Positions 1 to 6,405 of a stretch of 7,592 bases of DNA are shown here, piece by piece (within the stretch, counting starts at the first letter, position 1; each line of letters starts with the position of its first letter). The DNA is from an uncultured Bacteroidales bacterium (GTDB taxonomy: Bacteria > Bacteroidota > Bacteroidia > Bacteroidales > UBA932): positions 1-7,592 of the forward strand of contig CAMFRR010000035.1 in NCBI GenBank assembly GCA_945982095.1. Direction: 5' to 3'. The notes beneath the pieces are model-generated. The model did no database searches, had not been told where the DNA came from, and saw only the letters and a list, made by a program, of their open reading frames with translations. A program made the position numbers and the translations under genes.

Positions 1-312
1 TGATTCTCTGCATGGACAGGTCGAACATCAGGCGCATCAGACGCATCATTCCTGAGGACCCGGCAAACAAGATACATCTAATGATGTCCTGCGTCAGTAT
101 GGCAAATGCCTTTATGCGGAATGCGGAAACTGATGGCTACGCCTGTTTTCACGATGCGGGTGCTGTTGGCGGTGCCTGTCTGCGAGATGCAGGGGCAGAA
201 AGCTCCGGCTTTGCCTGGCTGCAGGATGCGGGGACAGAATGCGCACCAGACGTTGCCGACCCTTGGTATACCGGCGACTTTGAAACCACATTTCAAGACC
301 TGCTCCTCTCCT
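1..312. other. Gene-poor left edge with degenerate tandem repeat
   Basis: I see no convincing gene here. Several frames stay open on both strands, but none gives a recognisable protein. Around 105-240 the DNA has a loosely repeated unit starting GATGCGGGG/GATGCAGGGG, with starts near 153, 186 and 225 and steps of 33 and 39 bases, and a weaker copy before them. Because the steps are multiples of three, one plus-strand frame reads a recurring 'DAGA...' peptide. This looks like a decayed minisatellite rather than coding sequence. At the extreme left, a minus-strand frame beginning ATG at 49 or 46 runs off the window and could be the start of another leftward gene, but only about 16 codons are visible. 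Confidence 0.45.
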
Positions 313-364
313 GCGAAGCCCTTCTGTCATCTCGACTCAGCGAAGCCCCTCTGTCATCTCGACC
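313..364 (+). repeat. 25-bp direct repeat pair, REP-like
   Basis: Two copies of a 25-base unit beginning GCGAAGCCC and ending CTGTCATCTCGAC plus one base lie at 313-337 and 340-364, a 27-base step with two mismatches. The second runs on into a longer element ending GGAGAGATCT at 387. The core TGTCATCTCGAC...GAGAGATCT is the usual form of interspersed palindromic repeats found between genes in many Bacteroidales genomes. Its role is unknown; transcript ends or mRNA stability are possibilities by analogy with enterobacterial REP elements. Confidence 0.7.
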
Positions 365-387
365 AAGCGGAGCTCGTGGAGAGATCT
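351..387 (+). repeat. REP-like element, forward orientation
   Basis: The element starts CTGTCATCTCGACC and ends GTGGAGAGATCT. It is an imperfect palindrome: the TCTCGAC near one end pairs in part with the GGAGAGA near the other. It lies opposite in orientation to the element at 410-456 with 22 bases between them, so the pair forms an inverted, BIME-like arrangement. Confidence 0.65.
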
Positions 388-409
388 GACTGTTTGACCC
401 TTGGCGACG

Positions 410-456
410 TGCAGATTTCTCGACTGCGCCCTTCGGGCTCCGCTCGAAATGACAAG
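410..456 (-). repeat. REP-like element, reverse orientation, copy 1
   Basis: This 47-base element is identical to the one at 472-518. On the minus strand it runs from CTTGTCATTTCGAGC through a small GCCC-GAA-GGGC hairpin to TCGAGAAATCTGCA. The outer arms (ATTTCGA and TCGAGAAAT) also pair imperfectly, giving a nested palindrome. Translating it produces the spurious 'CHFERSPKGAVEKSA' peptide commonly misannotated in Bacteroidota genomes. Confidence 0.8.
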
Positions 457-471
457 AGGGCAATGCGGGCT

Positions 472-518
472 TGCAGATTTCTCGACTGCGCCCTTCGGGC
501 TCCGCTCGAAATGACAAG
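472..518 (-). repeat. REP-like element, reverse orientation, copy 2
   Basis: This is a perfect 47-base copy of 410-456, 62 bases further on. The identity of the copies against diverged spacers points to recent duplication or gene conversion. A third, partial copy follows at 524-544, starting CGGGCTCCGCTCG. Confidence 0.8.
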
Positions 519-523
519 GAGGC

Positions 524-544
524 CGGGCTCCGCTCGAAATGACA
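524..544 (-). repeat. Partial third copy of the REP-like element
   Basis: Twenty-one bases match the distal part of the elements at 410-456 and 472-518 (CGGGCTCCGCTCGAAATGAC and one more base), and the rest of the unit is missing. It directly follows copy 2, so the array looks as if it grew by partial duplication. Confidence 0.7.
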
Positions 545-561
545 GCAAGCATGCTTCGTGC

Positions 562-580
562 AAAAGGAGGTATTGCCTCC
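562..580 (-). terminator. Candidate terminator after the GH133-like gene
   Basis: On the minus strand, about 40 bases past the stop codon at 620, GGAGG (580-576), loop CAATA and CCTCC (570-566) form a 5-bp GC stem followed directly by TTTT. That is the layout of a short intrinsic terminator. The stem is short, so termination may be weak; the palindromic repeats that follow could also act as transcript ends. Confidence 0.45.
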
Positions 581-619
581 GAGCGGAGTGGCAGGGAGGA
601 ATGACAGCGGGCAGGGAAA

Positions 620-2812
620 TCAGTAGCTGAGTGGGGTTGGGTGGTAGGTGGAGAAGCAGGGGTAGGAGTCGAGTGGATGGGGCTGGCAGAAGTCGCAGGA
701 CTCGAAGACTTCGTTGTCACGCTGGGTACACACATCCCTGATATCCAGTCTGGCATCAAGACCTTCCAGACTTGCATCAACCACGCCATGGGCATAACGA
801 TAATGCAGAACGCCATTTGAGCCAAGCTTGACCGAGCTCTCCAGATATTCAATGTCTTTAGGCAGATGCGGCTCAATAAGCACTACCCCATTCAAGAGAT
901 CAGGCCTTATTCCCAGGAAATACTGATACCACACGCGCAGATACTCAGAATTGCTCCAGGCCTGCAGGAAAGTGCCCGAAATGCCTGCCCAATCTGCACC
1001 CTCACGCGGATGAGCATCCATATTCTCGCTCAGGCTGCCCACAGCACCGGTCTCCAGAGCCTGCCTGCCCATATTGCAGAACAGCTTCCAGGCAAGCTCA
1101 ACTTGGCCCGCTTCAAGCATCCTCTGCATTGCCATGCCATTATTCCACACCCAGACTGTACCGTTATGATAGGCATCATCCTTATGATAATAGTGCCAGT
1201 TTTCATGCTGAGGATGGAACTGGCTGTCCCACTGGGCCAATGAAGCCACTCCCCAAGGATACACAAGCTCCTCCCAACAACGCCTTGTAAGACGTTCGAG
1301 GAACTGCTCATCCTGCACAAGTTCGTAGCAAAAAAGCTGATTAGGCCTGAACTGGGTATCAGGAGTGCCGTCAGCATTCAGATGGTCGTATATCATTAAG
1401 CCCTCATGGTCACAATAATCACTCTCGAAATTCGAAGCAAGTCTCGAAGCCAGAGCTGCCCATTCAGTAGCCGATTTGATGTCTCCGAACATATTTGCAA
1501 TCTCAGCACCGGCTTCCAGCTGGGCATACCAAAGGGCCTGAATATCATTAGCCCTGTTGCCGCGAGGAGAGCCCGGAATACCGTTTCGTTTCACATCCAT
1601 CCAGGTATCCGCATCAGCGTGGGTAAGGTAAGCCTTCTCGTCTATATAATTGAGAATGGAAGCGTTGATGCTGAGCTTGATGGCTGGATAAAGCTCCTCA
1701 AGGAATTCAGTGTCCCCACAATAGCGGGCCAGATTCAGGGCTTCAATCACCAGGCGTGGAGTGCCATCCGTAGTGTTGTAAAGTATGCCTTCGAGATTGG
1801 CGCGGTTTGGAATTCGGCCGTAAGTGGGAGAAGAAGGGTCGGTGTCCTGCAGACGCACGAAATCGCGCAAAATTTGTTTCGCCACTTCAAATTTGCCCGT
1901 AACGAAGCAGGCTCCCGGCATAGCAATGAACATATCCCTGCCCCAATACTCGTTGAACCAAGGAAGACCGGCGTAAATGCCGTTTCCCTGCTGGCAGGTG
2001 ATGAGCTCGTCCATTGTAATCTCAATCCAATTCAGAGCCATATCAAGCTCTGGGATATTGGATTTCACATTGTTGTATTCGCTCACGATAGCCTCTATCC
2101 TATCCTTGCGGGCCTTGGACATCTCCCTGTGCCTCGCCCTGAAAGCAGCGGCCAGTTCCAGGCAAGCGTCTTCGCTGCCGGCATAGGATATGACAAAACT
2201 GTTTCCGTCTTTGTCCGGAGCTGAGCCACAGCTGCTTATAAGTTTATTGTTTTCTATTCTGAACTCTGCGCCAGCCTTAGCAGTGGTCAGCAGAATAAGG
2301 CAATCCTGAGCCTCACCAGGAACAGCCAGCAATCCTCCTTCTGCAGCCTTGATATCCTTTAGCAGACCCTTCTCCAGCGAACATGCCAGCTCAGTGTCTG
2401 CATCAAAAGCATCCAGGCCGTCCAGAGCTATGGCAAGCACTGTCACATCATCCAGCATAGAGAAAGTTTCTTTGACCATATTGCCGCCAATATCATAACT
2501 GCGCTCAATCCTATCGGGATAAACCACGCATTCCTTGGCCTTGGAACGGTCAAGCTCAATTCCGTCCAGATACAGACGATAATCCCCCAGCACACGCTTT
2601 TTGGCAATGTTCCACCCGCTGTACCAGTCCTGAGCCACCGCATGAGTTCGTCCGTACCAATAAGCGGATTTCTTGTCTGTATAGGAATATTCGCGATTTT
2701 CCTCACAGCTTACATTTATGCCCATATTGTCAATCTTGTATACTGTCTCGGAGCATGATACCAGAGCGAGGGCTGCAGCCACTGCCATATTCAGAAATTT
2801 GAACTTATACAT
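620..2812 (-). CDS. Exported lipoprotein glycosidase, glycogen-debranching-like (GH133/GDE_C)
   Basis: This 730-residue protein resembles bacterial/archaeal amylo-alpha-1,6-glucosidases, which hydrolyse alpha-1,6 branch points in glycogen-like glucans. Residues 1-20 form a lipoprotein signal ending in LVSC with Cys20 as the acylated residue. Residues about 25-230 look like the beta-rich GDE_N region. Residues about 250-650 look like the (alpha/alpha)6 barrel: YWGRDMF (289-295), PNR..LEG..YNTTDG (336-350), ADTWMD (401-406), HNGTVW (549-554), SLSENMD (593-599) and LQAWS (616-620). By analogy with the family, Asp406 and Glu596 are candidate catalytic acids; I cannot confirm this. Family members are usually cytoplasmic, so the lipoprotein signal is notable and suggests action in the periplasm or at the surface. 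The last 35 residues are Cys/Pro-rich and atypical. The start is set by the signal peptide; there is no Shine-Dalgarno, as usual in Bacteroidota. The substrate could be another alpha-glucan. The fold is fairly sure, the specificity is not. Confidence 0.8.
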   Translation of the reverse strand: MYKFKFLNMAVAAALALVSCSETVYKIDNMGINVSCEENREYSYTDKKSAYWYGRTHAVAQDWYSGWNIAKKRVLGDYRLYLDGIELDRSKAKECVVYPDRIERSYDIGGNMVKETFSMLDDVTVLAIALDGLDAFDADTELACSLEKGLLKDIKAAEGGLLAVPGEAQDCLILLTTAKAGAEFRIENNKLISSCGSAPDKDGNSFVISYAGSEDACLELAAAFRARHREMSKARKDRIEAIVSEYNNVKSNIPELDMALNWIEITMDELITCQQGNGIYAGLPWFNEYWGRDMFIAMPGACFVTGKFEVAKQILRDFVRLQDTDPSSPTYGRIPNRANLEGILYNTTDGTPRLVIEALNLARYCGDTEFLEELYPAIKLSINASILNYIDEKAYLTHADADTWMDVKRNGIPGSPRGNRANDIQALWYAQLEAGAEIANMFGDIKSATEWAALASRLASNFESDYCDHEGLMIYDHLNADGTPDTQFRPNQLFCYELVQDEQFLERLTRRCWEELVYPWGVASLAQWDSQFHPQHENWHYYHKDDAYHNGTVWVWNNGMAMQRMLEAGQVELAWKLFCNMGRQALETGAVGSLSENMDAHPREGADWAGISGTFLQAWSNSEYLRVWYQYFLGIRPDLLNGVVLIEPHLPKDIEYLESSVKLGSNGVLHYRYAHGVVDASLEGLDARLDIRDVCTQRDNEVFESCDFCQPHPLDSYPCFSTYHPTPLSY

Positions 2813-2832
2813 AAATTTAGATTTACCAAAGT

Positions 2833-2864
2833 GTAATTTACATAAATTATGTTAAGGATACAAG
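2833..2864 (-). promoter_or_regulatory. Weak candidate promoter for the GH133-like gene
   Basis: On the minus strand CTTG (2864-2861) is followed after 20 bases by TAAATTAC (2840-2833). The Bacteroidota sigma-ABfr consensus is TTTG, about 19-21 bases, then TAnnTTTG, so this has one mismatch in the first box and two in the second. The location between the upstream terminator and the start codon is right, and the leader would be about 15-20 nt. The match alone is not convincing. Confidence 0.25.
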
Positions 2865-2892
2865 AAAAGGGCTTGGCGGCTATACAAATAAT

Positions 2893-2926
2893 AAGGATTG
2901 AAGGCTATACTCAGCCTCCAATCCTT
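2893..2926 (-). terminator. Strong intrinsic terminator after the SIMPL gene
   Basis: AAGGATTGGAGGCT (2926-2913 on the minus strand) pairs with AGCCTTCAATCCTT (2906-2893) over 14 bp with one G-T wobble, around a 6-base loop. The T-rich run ATTATTTG follows. It lies 39 bases past the stop codon at 2965, and it separates the SIMPL gene from the GH133-like gene. Confidence 0.85.
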
Positions 2927-2964
2927 TCTGATTTACATAAAAGCCATTTGGCAGTGAGAAGAGC

Positions 2965-3720
2965 CTACATATTGAGGACGAACTTCACGGTAAGAGTTAT
3001 ATTGACTTTTATGTCATTAAAACTAATCTGTTCTTCTTCCTCGACAGCTATGGTGTCATTTTCAGTACTGTAAGCCATAGATTTCATCATCAGCCTTGGC
3101 TGTACATTGTAACTGGCGTTTGAAGAATAGCCTCCGTTCACATAGAATGCCGGTCCGAGAGTCTGCCCCAAAGCATCGGCCATTATCTGCGCCTGCTTTT
3201 TGGCGTTCAGGACTGCATCTCTGCGAACCTCTTCCTTAATCTGGTCAAGCTTGCTGCATTCCGCCTTGACAAAAGACACTGAAGAAAGACCGAGCTGGTC
3301 AAGTCCTCTCCATATCTGAGACACATTGTCTGTATCCTTGAGCTTGAGCGAATAAGATGCTGTCGCATAATTGGTTCTCTTGTTGTAGAAGTTGCTGCCA
3401 AGATTGAGCCTTGTAAGCTGTTTTTCTACGTCCAAGCCTTGCGACTTGAGGTACTTTAGCATTTCCTTCTCCTGTTCAGCCACAGTCTTGCGTCCTTTGC
3501 TGTCCGATTCACGTATGTCAACTCGGAGATAGAAGGTATCAGGAGCCACTTCTTTCTCAGCATATCCGCTGACTTCAATGAAACTGTCCACTGCGAAACT
3601 GTCCACTGCCCTGCACTCTTTCGTGCCTGTGGTCTGGGCTTCGGCTTTTGGCATATTGAACACCGTCATTGCAGCAACTGCGAGGCAAGAGCCGATAATG
3701 GTAAAGATTGATTTGCTCAT
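2965..3720 (-). CDS. Secreted SIMPL-domain (DUF541) protein
   Basis: This 251-residue protein has a cleavable signal peptide (residues 1-28, cleavage after AEA) and one SIMPL/DUF541 domain (about 48-249). The domain shows the family's opening IEVSGYAEKEVAPD (48-61) and a helix of the form RRDAVLNAKKQAQIMADALG (166-185), and it ends on a strand near KVNITLTVKF. Family members are periplasmic or envelope proteins of poorly defined role, and several form oligomeric rings; there are no catalytic residues to point to. I chose the ATG at 3718-3720 over an in-frame one 48 bases upstream because it puts the signal peptide at the N terminus. Just after the signal, AVDSF occurs twice (38-42 and 43-47) from a 15-base tandem duplication. 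The gene follows the lipoprotein cassette by 102 bases and ends at a strong terminator. Confidence 0.88.
   Translation of the reverse strand: MSKSIFTIIGSCLAVAAMTVFNMPKAEAQTTGTKECRAVDSFAVDSFIEVSGYAEKEVAPDTFYLRVDIRESDSKGRKTVAEQEKEMLKYLKSQGLDVEKQLTRLNLGSNFYNKRTNYATASYSLKLKDTDNVSQIWRGLDQLGLSSVSFVKAECSKLDQIKEEVRRDAVLNAKKQAQIMADALGQTLGPAFYVNGGYSSNASYNVQPRLMMKSMAYSTENDTIAVEEEEQISFNDIKVNITLTVKFVLNM
3580..3609. repeat. 15-bp tandem duplication inside the SIMPL gene
   Basis: GAAACTGTCCACTGC occurs twice in immediate succession (3580-3594 and 3595-3609), perfectly matched. It encodes a doubled AVDSF pentapeptide in the linker between the signal peptide and the SIMPL domain and keeps the frame. A recent slippage duplication in a tolerant linker is the likely origin. 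Confidence 0.9.
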
Positions 3721-3753
3721 AATTCTAAGTCGTATCAAGTTAATACATTTCAA

Positions 3754-3785
3754 GTTTTGCAATGGCAAAACAACGCTTGCAAAAC
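3754..3785 (-). promoter_or_regulatory. Competing inverted repeats before the SIMPL gene
   Basis: The 102-base gap between the lipoprotein cassette and the SIMPL gene holds GTTTTGCAA (3754-3762), GGCAAAAC (3764-3771) and TTGCAAAAC (3777-3785). The first can pair with the second (7-bp stem, 4-base loop) or with the third (9-bp stem), but not with both. It could be a processing or partial termination site, a protein-binding operator or a simple attenuator. There is no clear T-run after the stem in the minus direction, so a classical terminator is unlikely. No promoter matching the Bacteroidota consensus stands out in this gap. Confidence 0.4.
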
Positions 3786-3822
3786 AAGACCTGTGCCAAA
3801 TCGTACTTAGATTATTAACCGG

Positions 3823-5523
3823 CTATCTATACAACAGAGCTACAGACTTTGTTTGGGTCCAGCAACGTGATCCAACTTCTGTGTTTCGGAATTTGAAATT
3901 CTTTACATCAGAAGACAAGACCCCTGACCAGGTAGGATTATAGCTCAATTCTTTTGATTCACCACCAACACTAATTATAGGATTATTATATGTATTTTTA
4001 TTATTTGGTTGGGCAATTACTTCAAATTTTGTATTATAAGTACTGGTGCCTGTTGCATGTACCTTAACATCAACATTAAGGGTCACGCCAATTTCCATAT
4101 CTGAGCCGAGATAGAAATTGTCATTGAATGTGAATGAGTTATCATACCAGGCATAAGACCCGATACCACCAAGCTCAATATATCCACTCTTGAAAGAATA
4201 TTTGTCCTTGCCAGTAAACATCTTTGCTGTCGGTACCTGTGGTTTGAAAGGCAGACCTGTAATCACAGTGCGCTTTTCAAGAGTAATGACCTCGTCCAAA
4301 ATCTGCACTTCTGCACGCACGATGTGCTCACCCTTAGCCACATTAGTGGCAGTGTGATTGTTCTCCACTGCGGTGCCGTCAAAAGTCAAAGACTTTAAGA
4401 CCCAACCAAACTTAGCTTGTTTGATTTCGCTCTCATCAAAGCCTATTCCCGTAATGGTGCCCGGTTCATAGGCATTGGCAGCAGCAATTTTTTCATTGGC
4501 AGCATCAATATTACCTGCCTCATACAGGTCTTTACCTGCTTTATACAGGTCATAGCTGGAGTTTCCGGAAACAGATAAGACTTTCAGCGCTTTGACATCA
4601 CTCTTCAGGGCTCCGAGTTCGGCACGCAGATAGTAAGTTGAGCCTGTTGAAAGTCCTGAGAACTTGATTTTCTCGCCTGAGCTATAGTCATGCAGTACTC
4701 CTGTTGCAACAGGGCTGCCCGAGCAATCAGCCGAGCTATAGGCATAATAGACAATCTTTTTCTCATTTTCAGGCGACACGCCATTTGTAGAGGCATACTT
4801 AGGCATATATGCCACAGAGCCCCAGGCTCCATACTCATCTGGGTCGGAATTGAGAGTAATTGACGGACTGCCAGAGAGACCAATGCCCACAACTGTGTAA
4901 GTCGATGCGGCGCGTGCGGAAATATTCTTGGACACGGTCTTGGTTTCTCCCAGGAAATCAGCGTTCACAGAAAGAGTAAGTTCTTCAGCAGAAGGGACAT
5001 AAACATACTCTCCAAGGGCAATATTATGCCCATTGACAGTTGCTGTAGCCCCAGATAAATGCGACTCCATCTCATCCGTGAGATACACATAGAGCAGTGC
5101 ATTGCTTATGCCTATGCTCAGTGAAGGACTTTCATTGGTCAAAGCTGCTATGGTGCCTTTGTGAACGGTTCCTAACACAGGACCTGCATATGGATCTGAA
5201 CCATAAGATATGCTTATGGTGTATGCTCCCACAGGCATGGTAATAGGGCCGGTCCATAATCCCTGTCCCGAATACTTCTGCTCACCATTGCAATCCGTTA
5301 CAGTGAAAGTCAGCTGGTCCACAGTGAGATTGAGCAATGGAGCGGCTGCAGGAGCGCTACTCTTGGTGGCATCTGCATTCAAGTCCTGCACACTCACGTC
5401 AATGTCGACATGAGGAGCGGCCAAAGTACCATATAAACCTTGCTCCTCAGGTGCAATCTCTGCACAAGAAGCAAGGCTGATGGCAAGCCCAAGAACCAAT
5501 ATGTTTTTGAAGTTAAATTTCAT
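3823..5523 (-). CDS. Large DUF4493-like lipoprotein with unrecognised C-terminal half
   Basis: This 566-residue lipoprotein has its signal ending LASC with Cys20 as the lipidated residue. Residues about 28-215 resemble the two lipoproteins upstream, including the MPVGAYTISI strand (96-105), and match DUF4493. About 220-315 looks like a fibronectin-III-type sandwich (FSGLSTGSTYYLRAEL, 288-303). Then come a helical segment with a 7-residue duplication (DLYKAGK/DLYEAGN, 325-338), another beta region (about 370-430) and a C-terminal beta domain (about 440-566) ending SVALLYR that I do not recognise. The ATG at 5521-5523 is preferred to one 51 bases upstream, because that one would overlap the previous gene and bury the signal peptide. 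It is the last and longest gene of the cassette, 13 bases after its neighbour. It may be a distal, tip-like or ligand-binding member, but that is inference. Confidence 0.72.
   Translation of the reverse strand: MKFNFKNILVLGLAISLASCAEIAPEEQGLYGTLAAPHVDIDVSVQDLNADATKSSAPAAAPLLNLTVDQLTFTVTDCNGEQKYSGQGLWTGPITMPVGAYTISISYGSDPYAGPVLGTVHKGTIAALTNESPSLSIGISNALLYVYLTDEMESHLSGATATVNGHNIALGEYVYVPSAEELTLSVNADFLGETKTVSKNISARAASTYTVVGIGLSGSPSITLNSDPDEYGAWGSVAYMPKYASTNGVSPENEKKIVYYAYSSADCSGSPVATGVLHDYSSGEKIKFSGLSTGSTYYLRAELGALKSDVKALKVLSVSGNSSYDLYKAGKDLYEAGNIDAANEKIAAANAYEPGTITGIGFDESEIKQAKFGWVLKSLTFDGTAVENNHTATNVAKGEHIVRAEVQILDEVITLEKRTVITGLPFKPQVPTAKMFTGKDKYSFKSGYIELGGIGSYAWYDNSFTFNDNFYLGSDMEIGVTLNVDVKVHATGTSTYNTKFEVIAQPNNKNTYNNPIISVGGESKELSYNPTWSGVLSSDVKNFKFRNTEVGSRCWTQTKSVALLYR
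4511..4552. repeat. 21-bp tandem repeat inside the large lipoprotein gene
   Basis: Two 21-base units starting TTACCTGC and ending ATACAGGTC plus one base (4511-4531 and 4532-4552) differ at three positions. They encode DLYKAGK and DLYEAGN, a duplicated helical heptad between two beta domains. Each unit also holds the dyad ACCTG-7-CAGGT, which is probably incidental. Confidence 0.8.
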
Positions 5524-5536
5524 ATCAATACTATTT

Positions 5537-6394
5537 TCATATTTCGATGGACCCATCTTCCAGAACAGCATCACTGATGTCAGTGTTAATCTGTATGGAA
5601 GGTTTCTCCAATCCGCCTTCTTCCGGTTCCTCTACAACAGGGTCTTCATCAGGGTTGATGATTACCGTTTGTCCTTGGCTGCCCATATTGTCATCAACAC
5701 TGATGTCAGGTCCTATGACTCCATTATGGTTGGAACGTATGGTGATTTTGGCGAACTTTCGAGGTCCAAGGGTCACTTGGGATGAATAATTGAAAGTCTT
5801 TGAAGTTGATTTGACAGTGGCCGTCACTGCGTAGTTTATGACACTGTCTTCAGACACATTGAAATAAAGTTCATTCTCAGCGGCTTGAGTCTCATCAAGA
5901 GTCACTTGCCTCTGTCCGTGTACGAATGTCACACTTGGATTGCTGAAATCCTCGAGGAAGGAAGAATCAAAGATGAGCTTAAGTTTACCATTTGTGAGGC
6001 TACAGGTAACGGCAACATCCACAGCCAATTCATTGCTGATTTTGAAAGCAGAAGATTCGCCGTAATACCTCGCGCATCCGAAACCCTCGGCAGCTTCAGC
6101 CTCAGTAACATTGTATACTGAGAGCTGATATGAGCCGTAAGGAATGGACACGCCGCCATTGAGTTCATGACACAAATAATCCTGAGCATATGAGGTGGAC
6201 ATATATGTTGTACCCCATACATGAACCTTGAAATTGTCTGTCGACACAGTCTCTCCCGCCTTTGTGGACGCTTTGCACTCCTGTTCAGAAGCAACGCTGA
6301 GCCTGAGCACGCCCTGACGGGGACTCAGTATCTCTTTGTTGCATCCGACAGCGAGGCATGTCGCTGCCAAAATATATAGGAAAGTCTTGCGCAT
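5537..6394 (-). CDS. DUF4493-like lipoprotein with acidic C-terminal linker
   Basis: This 285-residue protein has a lipoprotein signal ending AVGC with Cys18 as the lipidated residue. Residues about 27-225 align with the neighbouring lipoproteins: the strand IPYGSYQLSVY (84-94), the VAVTCSLTNGKLKLIF region (127-142), and the shared C-terminal pattern TATVKSTSKTFNYSSQVTLG (191-210). This is the DUF4493 pattern. It then has an acidic, proline-containing linker (NPDEDPVVEEPEEGG, 247-261) and a short tail ending EDGSIEI. No enzyme motif is seen; a surface structural or binding role is inferred from the family and the lipid anchor. It starts 11 bases after the previous gene stops and lies 13 bases before the next start, so it is almost certainly co-transcribed. 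It has no Shine-Dalgarno. Confidence 0.78.
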   Translation of the reverse strand: MRKTFLYILAATCLAVGCNKEILSPRQGVLRLSVASEQECKASTKAGETVSTDNFKVHVWGTTYMSTSYAQDYLCHELNGGVSIPYGSYQLSVYNVTEAEAAEGFGCARYYGESSAFKISNELAVDVAVTCSLTNGKLKLIFDSSFLEDFSNPSVTFVHGQRQVTLDETQAAENELYFNVSEDSVINYAVTATVKSTSKTFNYSSQVTLGPRKFAKITIRSNHNGVIGPDISVDDNMGSQGQTVIINPDEDPVVEEPEEGGLEKPSIQINTDISDAVLEDGSIEI

Positions 6395-6405
6395 TATAAT
6401 ATCAT

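Noticed and set aside
106..630. A 174-codon plus-strand open frame and several minus-strand frames over the same bases
   Set aside because: They run through the palindromic repeats; several frames on both strands are open there because the repeats lack stops. The peptides are the known spurious 'CHFERS'-type translations.
631..680. G-rich plus-strand run suggesting a G-quadruplex
   Set aside because: Only scattered tracts of three or more G with uneven loops; a two-tier structure is possible but not supported enough.
1406..2224. A 272-codon plus-strand open frame
   Set aside because: It lies wholly antisense to the GH133-like gene, which has clear family motifs, and its own translation shows no family features.
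2827..2835. TACACTTTG before the GH133-like gene as a -7 promoter box
   Set aside because: The spacing inside the box is one base too long and there is no TTTG-like box at the right distance; the candidate at 2833-2864 fits slightly better.
3685..3687. A lipobox-like IGSC in the SIMPL signal peptide (Cys12)
   Set aside because: The hydrophobic stretch continues well past this Cys and ends at a good AEA cleavage site, so an ordinary secreted protein is more likely.
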